DNA of 64,000 nt from Callorhinus ursinus (taxonomy: Eukaryota > Chordata > Mammalia > Carnivora > Otariidae): the NCBI RefSeq assembly GCF_003265705.1, contig NW_020313057.1, positions 443,201-507,200 of the forward strand, given 5' to 3'. The notes beneath the pieces were generated by a model. The model made no database searches and had not been told where the DNA came from. It saw nothing but the letters and a program-made list of their open reading frames with translations. Below are positions 37,021 through 49,250 of this stretch, one piece after another. How positions within the stretch are numbered: position 1 is the first letter of the stretch; every line of letters starts with the position of its first letter. The position numbers and the translations under genes were made by a program.

Positions 37021-37181
37021 AGATGGAGGCTATGAAAGTTCGCCACCCCTGGGAACATACTGTGGCTCAAATCCACCTCCAAGAATCATCTCTCACAGTA
37101 ACAAACTATGGTTACAATTTAAGAGTGACTTCCTTGGCTCGGGGCCTGGATTCTCAGTTTACTGGGATGGATCATTGACAG
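37021..37181 (+). CDS. CUBN: CUBN exon: C-terminal half of CUB6
   Basis: The acceptor is tgtcacag|agatgg and the donor is gacag|gtaaat. The translation runs [20 protein letters not shown], then [20 protein letters not shown], ending [10 protein letters not shown] across the splice. Cys4 is present in TYCG (codon 37061-37063), pairing with Cys3 of the previous exon. The Asp of FKSD is the likely third calcium ligand. The exon is 161 nt, entering at phase 2 and leaving at phase 1. Confidence 0.95.
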
Positions 37182-37596
37182 GTAAATGGCAAAGAGCTGT
37201 CTTTTCTTAGAGAGTCCAGTCGGATTGGTTTCTTGATTCTTAGACTGCCATACTCTCATCCAGTTTATTTCAGCTGTGTTTTGTCATTACTATCTGTACT
37301 AAACTTCAACACTGCAAATATTTCTGAATTAACAGCAGCTGTTTTGGTTTTGTTTTCGAGGACAGAATAAGGGGAAATGTCCTGGTTCCACGGTGTATTT
37401 CCTCAAGCTGGTCATCTTGGTTAGCCGAAGGAAAGGACATGGACATAGGCTAGCTACTAAACAAAACTGCATGTGGAGATGCAGTTTTGTTCTGTAACAA
37501 AGGACAGTCACAGTAACCACAGTTTGATATGGGCAAGAGAATTCCATTTTACCATGAAGAAAAAGATATGGGTCATCTCATCTCTTTCTCCTGCAG

Positions 37597-37778
37597 GTTG
37601 TGGGGGCAATCTCACAACTCCCACTGGCATGTTCACTTCTCCCAACTACCCGATGCCCTACTACCACAGCTCCGAATGCTATTGGAGGTTGAAATCCAGC
37701 CACGGCAGCCCATTTGAACTGGAATTTGAAGACTTCCACTTGGAGCATCACCCAAACTGCATGTCAGATTATCTGGCT
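37597..37778 (+). CDS. CUBN: CUBN exon: N-terminal half of CUB7
   Basis: The acceptor is ctcctgcag|gttgtg after a 415 bp intron. The donor, tggct|gtatgt, has T instead of G before GT and is one of the weaker donors. The translation is [20 protein letters not shown], then [10 protein letters not shown] and [15 protein letters not shown]. Cys1-Cys3 are all present; NLT is a sequon. HLE and SDY supply two calcium ligands. The exon is 182 nt, entering at phase 1 and leaving at phase 0. Confidence 0.95.
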
Positions 37779-38522
37779 GTATGTATGCAGTTCAGTGGTT
37801 CTTCTCCACTACTCTCATCTCACTCACACACATCAATGCACTTATTTTTATCTTTGAAATTTGGGAAAGGGGAACGCTTCGGCAAAATATCCACATAAAA
37901 ACTCAAACAAAAGAAAAAAAATGTGATGCAAATGACAGCCTTTTAAGTATGACATGTATTGTTGAACGGATTGGTACACTAAGTTTTTTAAAATATATTG
38001 AATATGGGCTGTTAAGATATGGTTAAAATGTCCCGAAGGGGTAATTTCTACATATTCTTAAAAAAATAACAATGTAGAGGACTATATTGGTGAATTAGAG
38101 AAGATAATTGAAGCCATCCAGGTAGGACTTTATAAGTAGCACCAATCCATCCTTGTCCATTAAAAAAAATCTAAATAAAAAATGTATTAGAATGTCATAA
38201 ATTATAAACTCTGAAATCAAAAACAAGGAGAACTACTGAAAATAGCTATGGTCTCCAAAATATGTATTAGTCTTTCATTTTTAATCTTCAGATTTCAGCC
38301 TGGGTTTACACCCTTACGACTATACACAGCCATGGTTAAAAGGCCCAAGTTCACTACCTACGTTTTTAGATATTTAAATATAATTTTTAAAGATATTTTG
38401 ATTCAGGGCTCTTCTTTTGTTATGTCATGTATTTTGTGTATTATCCCACTTCTTAAGCATTAGAGACCTTTAAATAATGTTTATGGCCACAATCATCTGA
38501 CATTTAAAATGTTTCATTAAAG

Positions 38523-38679
38523 GTATATGATGGCCCAAGTACCAGCTCTCATTTGCTAAGTCAGCTTTGTGGGAATGAAAAACCGCCTCTCATCCGTTCT
38601 AGTGGAGACAGCATGTTTTTAAAATTCAGGACAGATGAAGGTCAACAAGGAGGTGGCTTCCTAGCCAAATACCAGCAAA
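38523..38679 (+). CDS. CUBN: CUBN exon: C-terminal half of CUB7
   Basis: The acceptor, cattaaag|gtatat, has a poor pyrimidine tract. The donor is caa|a|gtaagt with one exon base left over. The translation is VYDGPSTSSHLLSQLCGNEK, then SSGDSMFLKFRTDEGQQGGGF and KYQQ. Cys4 is in QLCG, and the Asp of FRTDEG is the likely calcium ligand. The exon is 157 nt, entering at phase 0 and leaving at phase 1. Confidence 0.94.
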
Positions 38680-39110
38680 GTAAGTATGCATGCTGGCTGC
38701 TCCATGCCTTTGGTGGGTCTTCAATCTCCTGATAATGAAACAAACAGAAATAAGTATAACCCATTGGTTTGAACAATTGAAATAAATCTTTGCTCTTATG
38801 AGAAAGACTTAATTTTATTTGAGAGAAAAATGCTTAGCATTAAATTTAATGCCATACAACTAAAGCATGTGGTCAGCTATACAAAATGGAGTATTTAATA
38901 TGCTGAGATAGTTGCCATTTGGCTAAAAATCAGCGTAGCAGGTTAACAGCGAATCATTTGTATCAAACATTACAATCTTCTAATTAGACATTATTCCATT
39001 GCACATAGTATCTCCCACACTATTTTTTTTTTTTTTTGGTCTTGTACCTCAATTTTTATTAAGGGAGACTACATTCTTATAAATCAGATGTAAAGTCAGC
39101 ATATTCTTTT

Positions 39111-39322
39111 TTTTTTCTTCAAGATTTATTTATTTATTTTAGAGTGTGTGTGAGAGAGAGAGAGAGAAAATGAGCAAGTGGGGGGAGGGGCAGAGGGAGA
39201 GGAAGCATCCTGAAGCAGACTTCCTGCTGAGCACAGAGCCCCAGGGGGAGCGGATCCAGGACCCTGAGATCATGACCTGAGACCTGAGTGGAGGCTCAAC
39301 TGACTGAGCCACCCAGGCCCCT
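39111..39322 (-). mobile_element. CAN SINE, antisense
   Basis: It ends 'gagccacccaggcccct'. The target copies are 'agcatattcttt' (39099-39110) and 'agcacattcttt' (39323-39334). Confidence 0.9.
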
Positions 39323-39563
39323 AGCACATTCTTTATTGCAGAAAAATCTGGTTATTGTAGAGATGTCATTTTCTACTTTCCTATGAGGCCACATGGTAGA
39401 ATTAAAGGAATATTGTACAAAGAATCAAGGGACCCAGGAGTTTATCCTGGCCCCTGATCTCTGAGATCACTTTTCTTCTCTGAGGTTCCATGACTTCTTC
39501 TCTTAAAAAAAGAGAGTAAACAAGGCCACCATGAAAGCTCCCTCTAGGTCTAGAATTAAATAC

Positions 39564-39795
39564 CCTTTTTTTTTTTGAGAGAGAGAGAGTGCACCCGTGT
39601 GCACACCCATGTGCACATGCAAGTGGTGGGGGGTGGGGGGTGAGCAGGGCAGAGGGAGAGGGGAAGAGAGAATCCCAAGCAGGCTCCATGCTTAGCGCAG
39701 AGCAGAGGCAGGGCTCCATCTCACAACCCTGAGATCATGACCTGAGCTGAAATCAAGAGTTGGTCGCCCAACCAACTGAGCCACCCAGGCGCCCC
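39564..39795 (-). mobile_element. CAN SINE, antisense
   Basis: It has an extra GT/CA-rich insert ('gtgcacccgtgtgcacac') in the tail-side region and ends 'gagccacccaggcgcccc'. The target duplication 'tagaattaaatac' is perfect (39551-39563 and 39796-39808). Confidence 0.92.
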
Positions 39796-39808
39796 TAGAA
39801 TTAAATAC

Positions 39809-41460
39809 TTTCTAATGTTAGTTTCAAAATGGACATTTAAAGAAAACAAGGCTTCCTTCAATTTATATTATTTAATAAACACTTGTGGTTTTGAAAGTAC
39901 AGTTCCTTGCCCACTACACCTAAATTTATCCATATTTTGACACAGTTACCTAAAAATAGAATTGAAAGTCACAAGATCATAAACTGAACACACAAAATCC
40001 CTTTGAATTAGCTGAAAGCCTATTAATGTTTGACCTTGACTATGTATGAATTTGCTAATATTCACATTCACTTACATTTGAGGGTTAGGCTGAATTGTAG
40101 ATAGTTTTGAATACTGAGCTTTAATGATAGAATGCTTTATTCTTCAGAAGTTCATCATAGTGTATGAAAAGTTCTCCCATTCTCTCAGGGATATATCTTT
40201 TTGGGTGAACATTTCTCTAATTTTATTATTGCTGTGCTAATTTGTTTCTTGGTTATAGTCAGATTGCTTAATAAGGATTCTTCCCTTTTATTCTTGTGAT
40301 TATTTTTTCTCTCATAATTTCAGAACACTGAAGGAATAACTTAGTGCACATGGGATATAGGGCCTTAAAGGCAAAGATCAGAGCTAACCAGTGAGATTTT
40401 CTGTAAAATTTGCCATATGAAATTAGAGGTTTGCCGATGGAAGAATTTCTGAGCACCAAGAGCAGCCCATATGGTTTAATGGAATATATTTTCCTTTGCC
40501 CTGACTTGTAGCCATTGTGGCAAATGCTGCCCCTCTGCCTCATAGCTGTAGCTTCTCACAGGCTTTTAAGACCACAGAATTATCCTTTAGAATTCCTTTG
40601 TGGACAAAAAGGTGACCTAAAGAGAAATAGTTTGAGTATTCCCCCGCTCCAGCAAAGGAAGACTCTGGAGAGCTACAAAGGTATACTTTTCCATACCAAA
40701 GATTGTATATATATATATGATGTTCTAGTCACCTGTCAGGGAGAATATAGTAGTAGAAATGCATCTATGAACCACATTTTTCAGAGACCAGTTTTTTCAA
40801 TATAATGTTTATTTTGTCATTCTCTTTTATCACACATGGTACAGACAATATGGACAAGGTTTGAGAAAAGGCATATGTATGCCTTGTTCAAGTCCTTAGT
40901 TTGGGTTGAATGTGCACTAACTCCCAGGGCTAGACACGCCTTGAGGTACGTAGTATAGTTTTGTTGCAAACTCAGCTGAGGGAAATGCCACCAGTGGATG
41001 GAAGACTCTCTTCAAAATTTAAGATTTTCATTTCTTCTTCAAATCCTTTACATTCCCTCCATTCATCTGGTACTTCCTGATGACTAACTAGAGGAATAAC
41101 GGAGCCTTTATTGTGAATTTCATGCTGACTTTTGAATGTTCAACAAAGCCATGCTGTTATTCCTTTTTAGCATTCACATAGAAATTCGTGTTTTTAAGCT
41201 GTTGAATTTAAAGGTCAGGATTTCTGTTCCTTCCAAACGTTAAAGTTAGAAAAACAGAAACATAGAATATTTAATGCACTTTTGTAAATAAACAAATCAG
41301 ATTGCTCTCTAGGTAGTGCTGAGTGAGTCTGCTCTCCACCAGTTCACAGGAATTTGATGCCTAATAGGAAATTTTCATGACACCTTACAGTTTATGAGTT
41401 TGCTGAAGTATTATTTTACATTTGTTCTAAATGGAGACCCTTTCACTATGAAAATGTTAT
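39809..41460. other. CUBN intron, no recognised gene
   Basis: No repeat or exon-like signal recognised, apart from a short TA run near 40706-40718. Confidence 0.45.
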
Positions 41461-41560
41461 ACTATGTACATATATATACACACACACACAGATATACTAT
41501 ATATATGTATGTACATACATAATATATACACATATATAATATATAAAATATGTACATATT
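41461..41560. repeat. TA/CA-rich simple repeat before the CUB8 exon
   Basis: Alternating purine-pyrimidine sequence of TA and CA units, about 100 bp upstream of the acceptor at 41658. Likely variable in length. Confidence 0.85.
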
Positions 41561-41658
41561 TTAATCTAGATGTTTTCTTAAAGGAAAATCTCACCCATCT
41601 TGGAGCAACTACGAAATATGTGATAGTGGTTCTCAATAATCCTGGTTATTTTTTTCAG

Positions 41659-41846
41659 CATGTAGGAACGTGGTGATTGTGAACCGAACCTATGGCATCT
41701 TAGAGAGTATACATTATCCAGGTCCCTATTCTGACAATCAGCGTTGCAACTGGACCATCCAGGCAACTACTGGCAACACAGTGAATTACACATTTTTAGC
41801 ATTTGAATTGGAAAATCACATAAACTGCTCCACAGACTATTTAGAG
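41659..41846 (+). CDS. CUBN: CUBN exon: N-terminal half of CUB8
   Basis: The acceptor is tttttcag|catgta and the donor is tagag|gtatgt. The translation is [20 protein letters not shown], then [21 protein letters not shown] and [12 protein letters not shown]. Three Cys are present, and there are three or four sequons (NRT, NWT, NYT, NCS). CUB8 is the last domain of the B12-intrinsic factor binding unit. The Pro codon 41718-41720 is the counterpart of human Pro1297, whose change to Leu is the main Finnish Imerslund-Grasbeck mutation; it is intact here. The exon is 188 nt, entering at phase 1 and leaving at phase 0. Confidence 0.96.
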
Positions 41847-42872
41847 GTATGTATTCTGAAACTAAATAAATCACTGCATTTTCAGATCAAGTTAGGCAAG
41901 CCAAACTAGAAATCATCGTTGCTCTGTAGAACTGAATCTCTGTGGCTCTCTGCATCTATAATAAGACAGCTACTCATGGTATTTGAACAGGTATATTTCG
42001 TGTCTCTTTCACTGCATCATATTAATATGAAGGATATTTAATCCACTAAATTGTATACACAAAGAATTGTCTATGTTTTTAGGTTTCAGTATGACTTCTG
42101 GACTGATTGACCTCATATTATTTAAATAATCCAGGAGTAAAGGAATAACTTCTACTTTTTGTTACTTGTTTTTATGTTTGTTCTCTATAAACAGGATATC
42201 AAAAAATGTTTGGGCACCTGGCTTTATTTAATACCTAATTTGCCTGATACTAGAAATCATGATTTTGAGTCTTGTTTTTATTTTTAAATTTAAGCTCATT
42301 TCAGTAAAACGGAAATTTCTATTTGTTCTGATAATGATCACCTGTACCATTTATTCAACTCTCTGTATACAATGCTATTCAATGAAAATTGCTTGAGAGC
42401 TAGGTAGCCCAAAATATCAAGTACTCTCCTATTTTTACAGTAAGATACTTTACTCCTAAAAGCTTTATTGCTAACTTTCATGTATGACTTTTTAGGGCTA
42501 TAGATTTAAAAGTTAGGCAACTACTTATTTTGCTTACTTCATGAATGTAATTATGCATTCAAATATAAAATTAAATGGTTTATAAGCTATTACATTAATT
42601 TAGAAATTATGATTTCCACTTTCACACTCCGTAAAACAATTTTACTGAAACCACTTAAAATATTTTGACATCAAGTTCCCATCATTAATAAAATCACTTT
42701 TTAAGTCCATCTAACATACCATTCCTGTATTTTTTTACATTGTTCATATATAATACTTTTAAATCCACATAGGATGTTTTCACTAAAAATCTTTTCTGAA
42801 GTGACAAGTACCCCCTCTGTAGCATTAGGACATCTCCCCCAGCCCATGCCACCTATCTACAACACAGTGATT
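41847..42872. other. CUBN intron, unassigned
   Basis: The first kilobase of the 18.9 kb intron. A+T-rich, with no recognised repeat or gene signal. Confidence 0.45.
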
Positions 42873-42888
42873 TAGTGGGTCTCTTCTT

Positions 42889-43095
42889 CTTCTTCTTTTT
42901 TTTTAAAGATTTATTTATTTATTTGAGAGAGCGAGAATGAGAGAGAGAGAGAGTACATGAGAGGGGGGAGGATTAGAGGGAGAAGCAGGCCCCCCGCCGA
43001 GCAGGGAGCCCGATGCGGGACCCGATCCCGGGACTCCAGGATCATGACCTGAGCCGAAGGCAGTCGCTTAACCGACTGAGCCACCCAGGCGCCCC
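42889..43095 (-). mobile_element. CAN SINE, antisense, near consensus
   Basis: One of the best preserved copies: 'gcagggagcccgatgcggga' and 'gagccacccaggcgcccc' are intact. The target copies 'tagtgggtctcttctt' (42873-42888) and 'tagtgggtttcttctt' (43096-43111) differ at one base. Confidence 0.94.
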
Positions 43096-43111
43096 TAGTG
43101 GGTTTCTTCTT

Positions 43112-45962
43112 AAGGTGATCAGTGATTTTTAGAAGTCTTGCTTACAAAGACTTCCAACATCCAGCACTTGTAACTTTAAGGACGAATCCTTCAGAAAAAA
43201 ATCCATTATCCTTGTAAAATTTTCTTAACCTTTTTACCAATTCTTTAAAAAACTGAACATTGATTGAGGCTGTTTGAGGTTAACCTATCTTTTCCAAATA
43301 GCCCTTTTGTTTTTTAAAACGAAGAGAAATTTCTTGTACTTTGAGAGACTTGGGAGGTCCTGAATATATGGAGTCTCTTGTTTCTGAGGGATAATTTTTT
43401 TGGGTGAAATCTTTCTTTGTATTTAGAGAAGTTCAATATTATAGAAATAGTAGCCATAGGGTTTACCCATTAGAAAGTGATATTTACTAGTATTCAAAGA
43501 AAATAAGACACAACATCAAACAAACTTACAAGCATGAACTTGACAATGGTTTTAAAGTCCATTTTTCTTGATCTAGTGTTGAGATGGTCTTCACAAGCTT
43601 CATACTGGCATGCTTGTCTCATTGAATTTACCTGGAGTAGACATCCTTTTCTTTTCTTCATATGATATGATCTTGTTCATTCTTTAGAGGAAATGGAAGA
43701 GTTGATTTCAAAACCCCTTGTTCATAGCACAAACACAGCAATTTATCTTATTGCATTTTTGCCAGTTGTGATTGTGCCCACATGCCCTACTGGACTGTGA
43801 GCCTTTTGAAGGTGTGAGTTGTCTCCTACTGAATTTGTGACCCAGGCATTGATTATAGAGTTGGGATCTTATAGGAATTCAGTGAGTTCAGGATAAATTG
43901 ACTCTCACAGCCATATTTTTAGCATCAGCCTAATGATAGATGTTAATTAATGAGAAAGAACTGATTTCCAAACTGACAGTTTTGTATAATTCCTATGCAT
44001 TCACTGCAATTCTACCCCTTTGAACACAAACAAAAAGAAAACTCAAGGCCTTGCAGAGCGTTGCATGTATAATGATATGCCAGGCACCATGAGAGTGATT
44101 TGATGAAAGTACAACAGAGAAAGCTGCAGAAGGGAGGAAGCTTTGGACCTGGACTTTCAGGAGGCTTTGGAAGAAAGAGTGGGGGAGGAAATGAGATGGA
44201 ACTTTTCCAGGGACTGATTTCCACCTCTTTGGACTTACTTGGAAGAGTAACAAAAGGCCCATCAGATAATTTTTTTGGAGGTGTTTGAAAACTGTCAATT
44301 GAAAATACTTATTCCAGCAACTGCAGAGCAGCTCATTAGAGGCCCTTCATAGATGACGTTAGAGACATGCCATTTATCTTGTGCAATATTGATGGTGAAA
44401 GCAGCAAAATTACAGAAAAGTTCAGCAAAGCCTTCTAAAGAATGACACTGTTGCCAGAGGGAGGAGATTTTTTTCCATTTCTGTAAGCCAAGGGGCAAGG
44501 CCAGAGCAGTTGCGACAATGGCTGGTCTATGATGAAAATTTTAAAAGCACAAATATCTACTTAAGAAGAGAAAAGCCACAAACACAAAATCTAGTTTCCA
44601 TTATTTTTATAACTTGTAGTTGAAGGGTTTTTCAAGTAGGTCCCTGTTGAGTGACTGTCATTGCAGCCAGAATTGAGTTATTTTGAATTAATAAAGCTGA
44701 AATTGTGAAAGGACTTGATTAGGTGCTGGTCAGACATTGTACCCAACCTTGCTGAGGGGTGTGGGTTGGTAGGGATCCCATGGGGAAGCGAATCCACCCT
44801 TTATTATTTGTCCTCTGGGCAAAACAAAATGATTCCAATTTGGAAATTAAATTCAATGGGAGGAAGGGTCACTTGCCTGAAGGAGTAAGACCATATTGCC
44901 CATGCAATTATGAGACGTCAACCTTAAGGATTCTTTGCATATCCTACAACTGCATTTCAAATTTTTAATTGTTACTTTGAGTCTGAGTCTCTGCACAAAA
45001 GAAGAGACTTAATAGGTGATTGAGTATGCAAATGAAAGTGATGGATTTGGGAGAAATCAGCACAGAGGTGTACAGGGAGGCCAGAGCATATATCAGGTCA
45101 ACCGGGAACACGTGTGTGGTGGGAAGAGGAAGGAAGAAAACCCTGAGGTTGTTGTGTCACGGATGCCGAGGGCAGAGAGTATCATAGAAGGTGACTGTGA
45201 TCAACAAGGTGCGAGGCTCCCAGGGGATCAAGAGGAATCTCAGGGTTAAGAAGAGTCCCTTGGAGATCAGTGTGATTCTGGGCAGACTCTGGGTGTTTGA
45301 AGGGTAGTAGGAGCAGGAGCGAGACCACAGTGTGAGGAAGCACAAAGGTCTGAGAGTGAGTGTAGATGGAAGTTTAAGTCCACGAATTCGCCGAGTTCTC
45401 TATTCCCGAGGGAATAGCATGAAGTCAGAGCTTCTTTCCTCCGGTCCTCGTCCTGCATTTCCCTAGCTGGTCCTCATGAGGCACGCTCTCAGGGGACACT
45501 CTCTCTGCATGACCTCTTGTATGTCAGTGTTTCTTAAAATGTGGCCCAGGTTTGGATTCAACACTCCAATGAAGCCAACTAGGGCCAAGTGTGCTGGAAC
45601 TATAGCATCTGGCTCAGATACTTCTGGTATCATAGGCTGAGGTTATATGGGCTTATTGTTAGTCAAGTCATAATGCTGGACTATATTAATACTTGTATTC
45701 TCCAGGTCACATCTATAGGAACTGTAATGGCTTCATAGCCATACAGAGGAAATTATTCCTAGTAAGTTATATTTGACTGTTTTGCCTGAGAATTCAAACC
45801 CATCATGATCCTTCTAAGCCCTGATTCTTTGGTCTGTAGAACATTATTTATTTTCATATAGACTTACTGGCCTTGGCCTACTACTTCTTCAAAAATAATT
45901 GATAAAAATATCAGACAAGGTGGTACCTGTTTCAAATACTCCAAAATGGGATGTTTCTTTGG
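43112..45962. other. CUBN intron, unassigned
   Basis: No gene signal. The open frames on both strands lack splice sites and family features. 45530-45700 has a weak MER-like opening ('cagtgtttcttaaaatgtgg'). Confidence 0.4.
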
Positions 45963-45976
45963 TTAAAATGGTCTAT

Positions 45977-46181
45977 TTTTTTTTTAAGATTTATTTATTT
46001 ATTTTAGAGAGAGAGTGTTTAAGCAAGGGGAGGGGCAGAGGGAGAAGGAGAGAGAAAATCCTTAAGCAGATTCCCCACTGAGCGTGGAGCCTGACACAGG
46101 GCTCCATCCCAGGACCCTGAGATCATGACTTGAGCCAAAATCAAGTCAGACGGCCAACTGACTAAGCCACCCAGATACCTC
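45977..46181 (-). mobile_element. CAN SINE, antisense, diverged
   Basis: It ends 'aagccacccagatacc'. Target copies are 'taaaatggtctatt' (45963-45976) and 'taaaatgatctatt' (46182-46195). Confidence 0.9.
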
Positions 46182-46234
46182 TAAAATGATCTATTATTAA
46201 AGACTTCAGGGATAGCACTATTCAAACATCTTGG

Positions 46235-46445
46235 CGATAATAATAGCTGATCTTTATTGAACACTTATTATTTGCTAGGTAATTGTTACAGCAACCCTGT
46301 AATGTAAGAAATATTACCCCATTTGACAGGTGAAACAGTTGAGGCAAATACAAGTTGTCCCCAGTCACAAACATTAGAGGTGTCAAAGCCAGGCTTTCTA
46401 CAAGGCCCTGTGGCACTGGGCCAATGCTTTTAGCCATGACACCAC
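46235..46445 (-). repeat. MIR SINE
   Basis: Reverse MIR order: 'attgaacacttattatttgc', 'ccatttgacaggtgaaac', then 'caaagccaggctttct'. Confidence 0.7.
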
Positions 46446-47625
46446 ACATCCTCTATGTATATACTCACAATTCTCTGTCCTCCTCAGAGGTGACATAGGG
46501 AGTGTCCATGAGCCGTTGGATCTACCATCCTAGGGATACTGTCACTGTCCATGTTATTGTAGCATACTTCTTCATAGATAAATAGTGGTCATTTATTATT
46601 ATAATCACACTTTTCTTTGCTACATTGTGACAAATTATTTTTAGTGTCCAACTTAGAATTTTTCCGAAAATGACTATCAATCTTATTCACCTGTGCGATT
46701 CCAGAACAAAGCTTTCCTAGAGTTTGGAAGTTGAAACGTCTTCCCTTGAGCCTTCTGGCTGTCCTCTTACTTTTCAGTGTTGTGCCTTATACTCTTGGTT
46801 GCAGGTACACACTCAAACTAAACCATTAGTTTTGTGAAAGGGCTCTACTCTGAGGAAAGTAAGAAGCCTTATGACACACACAATAAACTAAAAAGTTGGG
46901 AAAAGGCAGGAACAAAGGCACTTAGTGGCTTCTCCCTGCATGTGAATATGCCATTCCCATCTCTCTCTACATTTCTACAGCCTCACCATTTTAGCTTCCA
47001 TATACCCCACCCCCACCCCGCCATGACTCCGCGTGACCATTTGCCCCAAGCTCTTGCAACAAATGAGGCCTCCCTTGGCCACAAATTCCTAGCACAGGGG
47101 GCTCATCTGTTTGAGCCTGACAGCAAAGGCATGTATCTAGCCCACTTATGGATAGGTGCTCCTCTGGGCAATATGACTGGCTCTGGCCAGGAGCAGTGAA
47201 GTCCAGCCTCTGGCCAGCATTGCTCATAGACGGTGTATCGGGGCAGAGGCAGAATCTTTGAGTTTGGTTCTGCTGGCATGCTAAAACCTTTCTTCAACAT
47301 TCATGAATTCAGCAAGATTACACGATTTGTTCTGTAGGGACTGTACCTTTTAGTACTGTAGGATGTAATTCACTTAAGCCCCAAAAATTCATTTAAAGGA
47401 ATTGCCTGTCTTGATTTTGTAAGTTGGATTTCGATGTTTCTTCTAGTTTCAGAATTCTAGGCATGTTTCTGTTTTCCCTTTATCACATTGTGCTCTCTTC
47501 TGCAAGTGTCCATATTTTGATCTTTCATTTGCCCTAATCATAGCTTAAAAAAATAGATATATTTTTTTTTCTAACTGTGCTGTTTCCCAGAGTTTAGCTA
47601 ATTTGTCTTGCTGGTGTTGGTGTTG
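46446..47625. other. CUBN intron, unassigned
   Basis: Moderately G+C-rich around 46980-47260, with overlapping open frames on both strands. No splice sites, domain or repeat was recognised. Confidence 0.4.
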
Positions 47626-47779
47626 CTGGTGTTCCTTGCCTTCCACATGGTGATTCAGGAACCCAGACAAAGGGGAAGTCGACTTGGGGAAACCACATAA
47701 CTCTCTCTGCCACAAATGTTGATAGATGTTTCACAAATAAAGAGAACTAAATTCTAATAAGTTTTGAGAAATGCTGAAT
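47626..47779 (+). repeat. 154 bp direct repeat, copy 1
   Basis: This block, from 'ctggtgttccttgccttcca' to 'gagaaatgctgaat', recurs at 49251-49404 in the same orientation and length with two visible differences. It is not a repeat family I recognise. Confidence 0.95.
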
Positions 47780-49250
47780 GCTCATAAAATGGTCAGAAAG
47801 TTTTTATGTAGCCCCATGATTCCTTCTTACTTGATTTCTTCAGAGGTTTCCCCTTTTATTGCCCCCAAAGTTTTTCCTAGCTTTTCTGGACAGAATTTAA
47901 TTTTATTAGAATTTGTCATGTTTCTTGAATTTTCTTTCTTTTCTCTGCTGCTTCTCTTTTTTCTTTAATTGTTAATTGTTTTGGTCCATGGGCTCATATC
48001 TCCTTTTGAAGTCTGACTCCCTAATACCTTAGGCCCATGACTGGCATGTCCAGTATCGCAGGCTCTAGGGACATTGATCACTGTCTCCTAATGTTTTGTT
48101 CTACAATAACAACCACTTCTTTGCTGTCCAGAATTAGTCCAGACTAGTACTTTTTTCACTGTTTTCTTTACTTTTTGAGAGAGGAGAGCATTTGAAGAAT
48201 TTATCAAATGCCATGCTTTTTTTTTTCCGTTTAGACATATGAGAGATGTCCAGATGGTTGAAATTATTTCCCCTTTGCCACCCCCACGTGTCTCTTTGTG
48301 CTACACTAGTGTCGACATATTTCCTTTGTAAAAAAACTGTAGTCTCTACTGAGGAAGAAGCCGATGGGGGAGGATAAAGCCCCTATAACTGGCTGCATTC
48401 CAGAGTCACCTGGAGATCTTGTTAGAAAAACATATTCCTAGACCTCAGCCCAGACGTACTCAATCAAAGTCTCTAGGACTCTCAGTAGAGACAGTCCCCG
48501 CAAGCCCTTGGGCCCCACTTGAGACCACTGTCTGCAGCCCACTTCTACTCTGACAGCACGTTTTACGCTCTCTTCAAAGCTCTCTCCTGGGAAGTCATAA
48601 CTATTTTAATACGTGTCTTCTTAATATGTACCTTTGAGTGCTAGTAAAGATTTCCTTTTCGATAAGTCTCACTTTTCCATTGCTACAGGTGAATCATGTC
48701 TTTGTCCCACCAAGGCCTGGTGATACAGTCATGATGTTTATCTCATTATGTAAAAATATCAGATTTACTTTGTGATTTTTGTGTTGGGATTCTCAACTTT
48801 CTCCCCCCATCTTTAGTTGGCACCTTGGCCACTATCATCTTCCAGTCCATTCTGTATACCTTTCTAGGCCTTCCGCTTCACAAGCTTTCCTCTTCATGAC
48901 GCCAGTGACTTCTGTCAAATGCATTTCCCTCCAGTCTTTGTAAGATTCGTTTTATCTCTTGCCAAATCCTCCTTCTGAGGTCATCTTGTCCACCAGATGT
49001 TTATTTCATTATTTATTACACTCCCATGTTCTCTTCCAATTACAAAATCATGCATTTCAAATGAAAGAATGGACCAAAACAGAGGCTTCCAGTCCTGCAC
49101 TCGTATTTTCCAGGTCTGCAGCCTGAGCAACATTTTCCATCAGGCCCGTGTGATATTGTGATTAGTTAAGGTAACTCGAGCTGTTGTTGTTATGCAAGAC
49201 TCAAATTCTCGGATGCTTGATATATTTCTCAGTCATGTTAGAGACCAATC
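47780..49250. other. Intron between the two 154 bp repeats
   Basis: A MER5-like piece is seen near 48395-48490 ('agagtcacctggagatcttg') and a sense L2-like piece near 48790-49040 ('cttctgaggtcatcttgtcc'). The rest is unassigned. Confidence 0.4.

Noticed and set aside
46834..47227. Overlapping frames of 121 and 78 codons on opposite strands
   Set aside because: No domain or splice signal; frames on both strands are expected in moderately G+C-rich intron.
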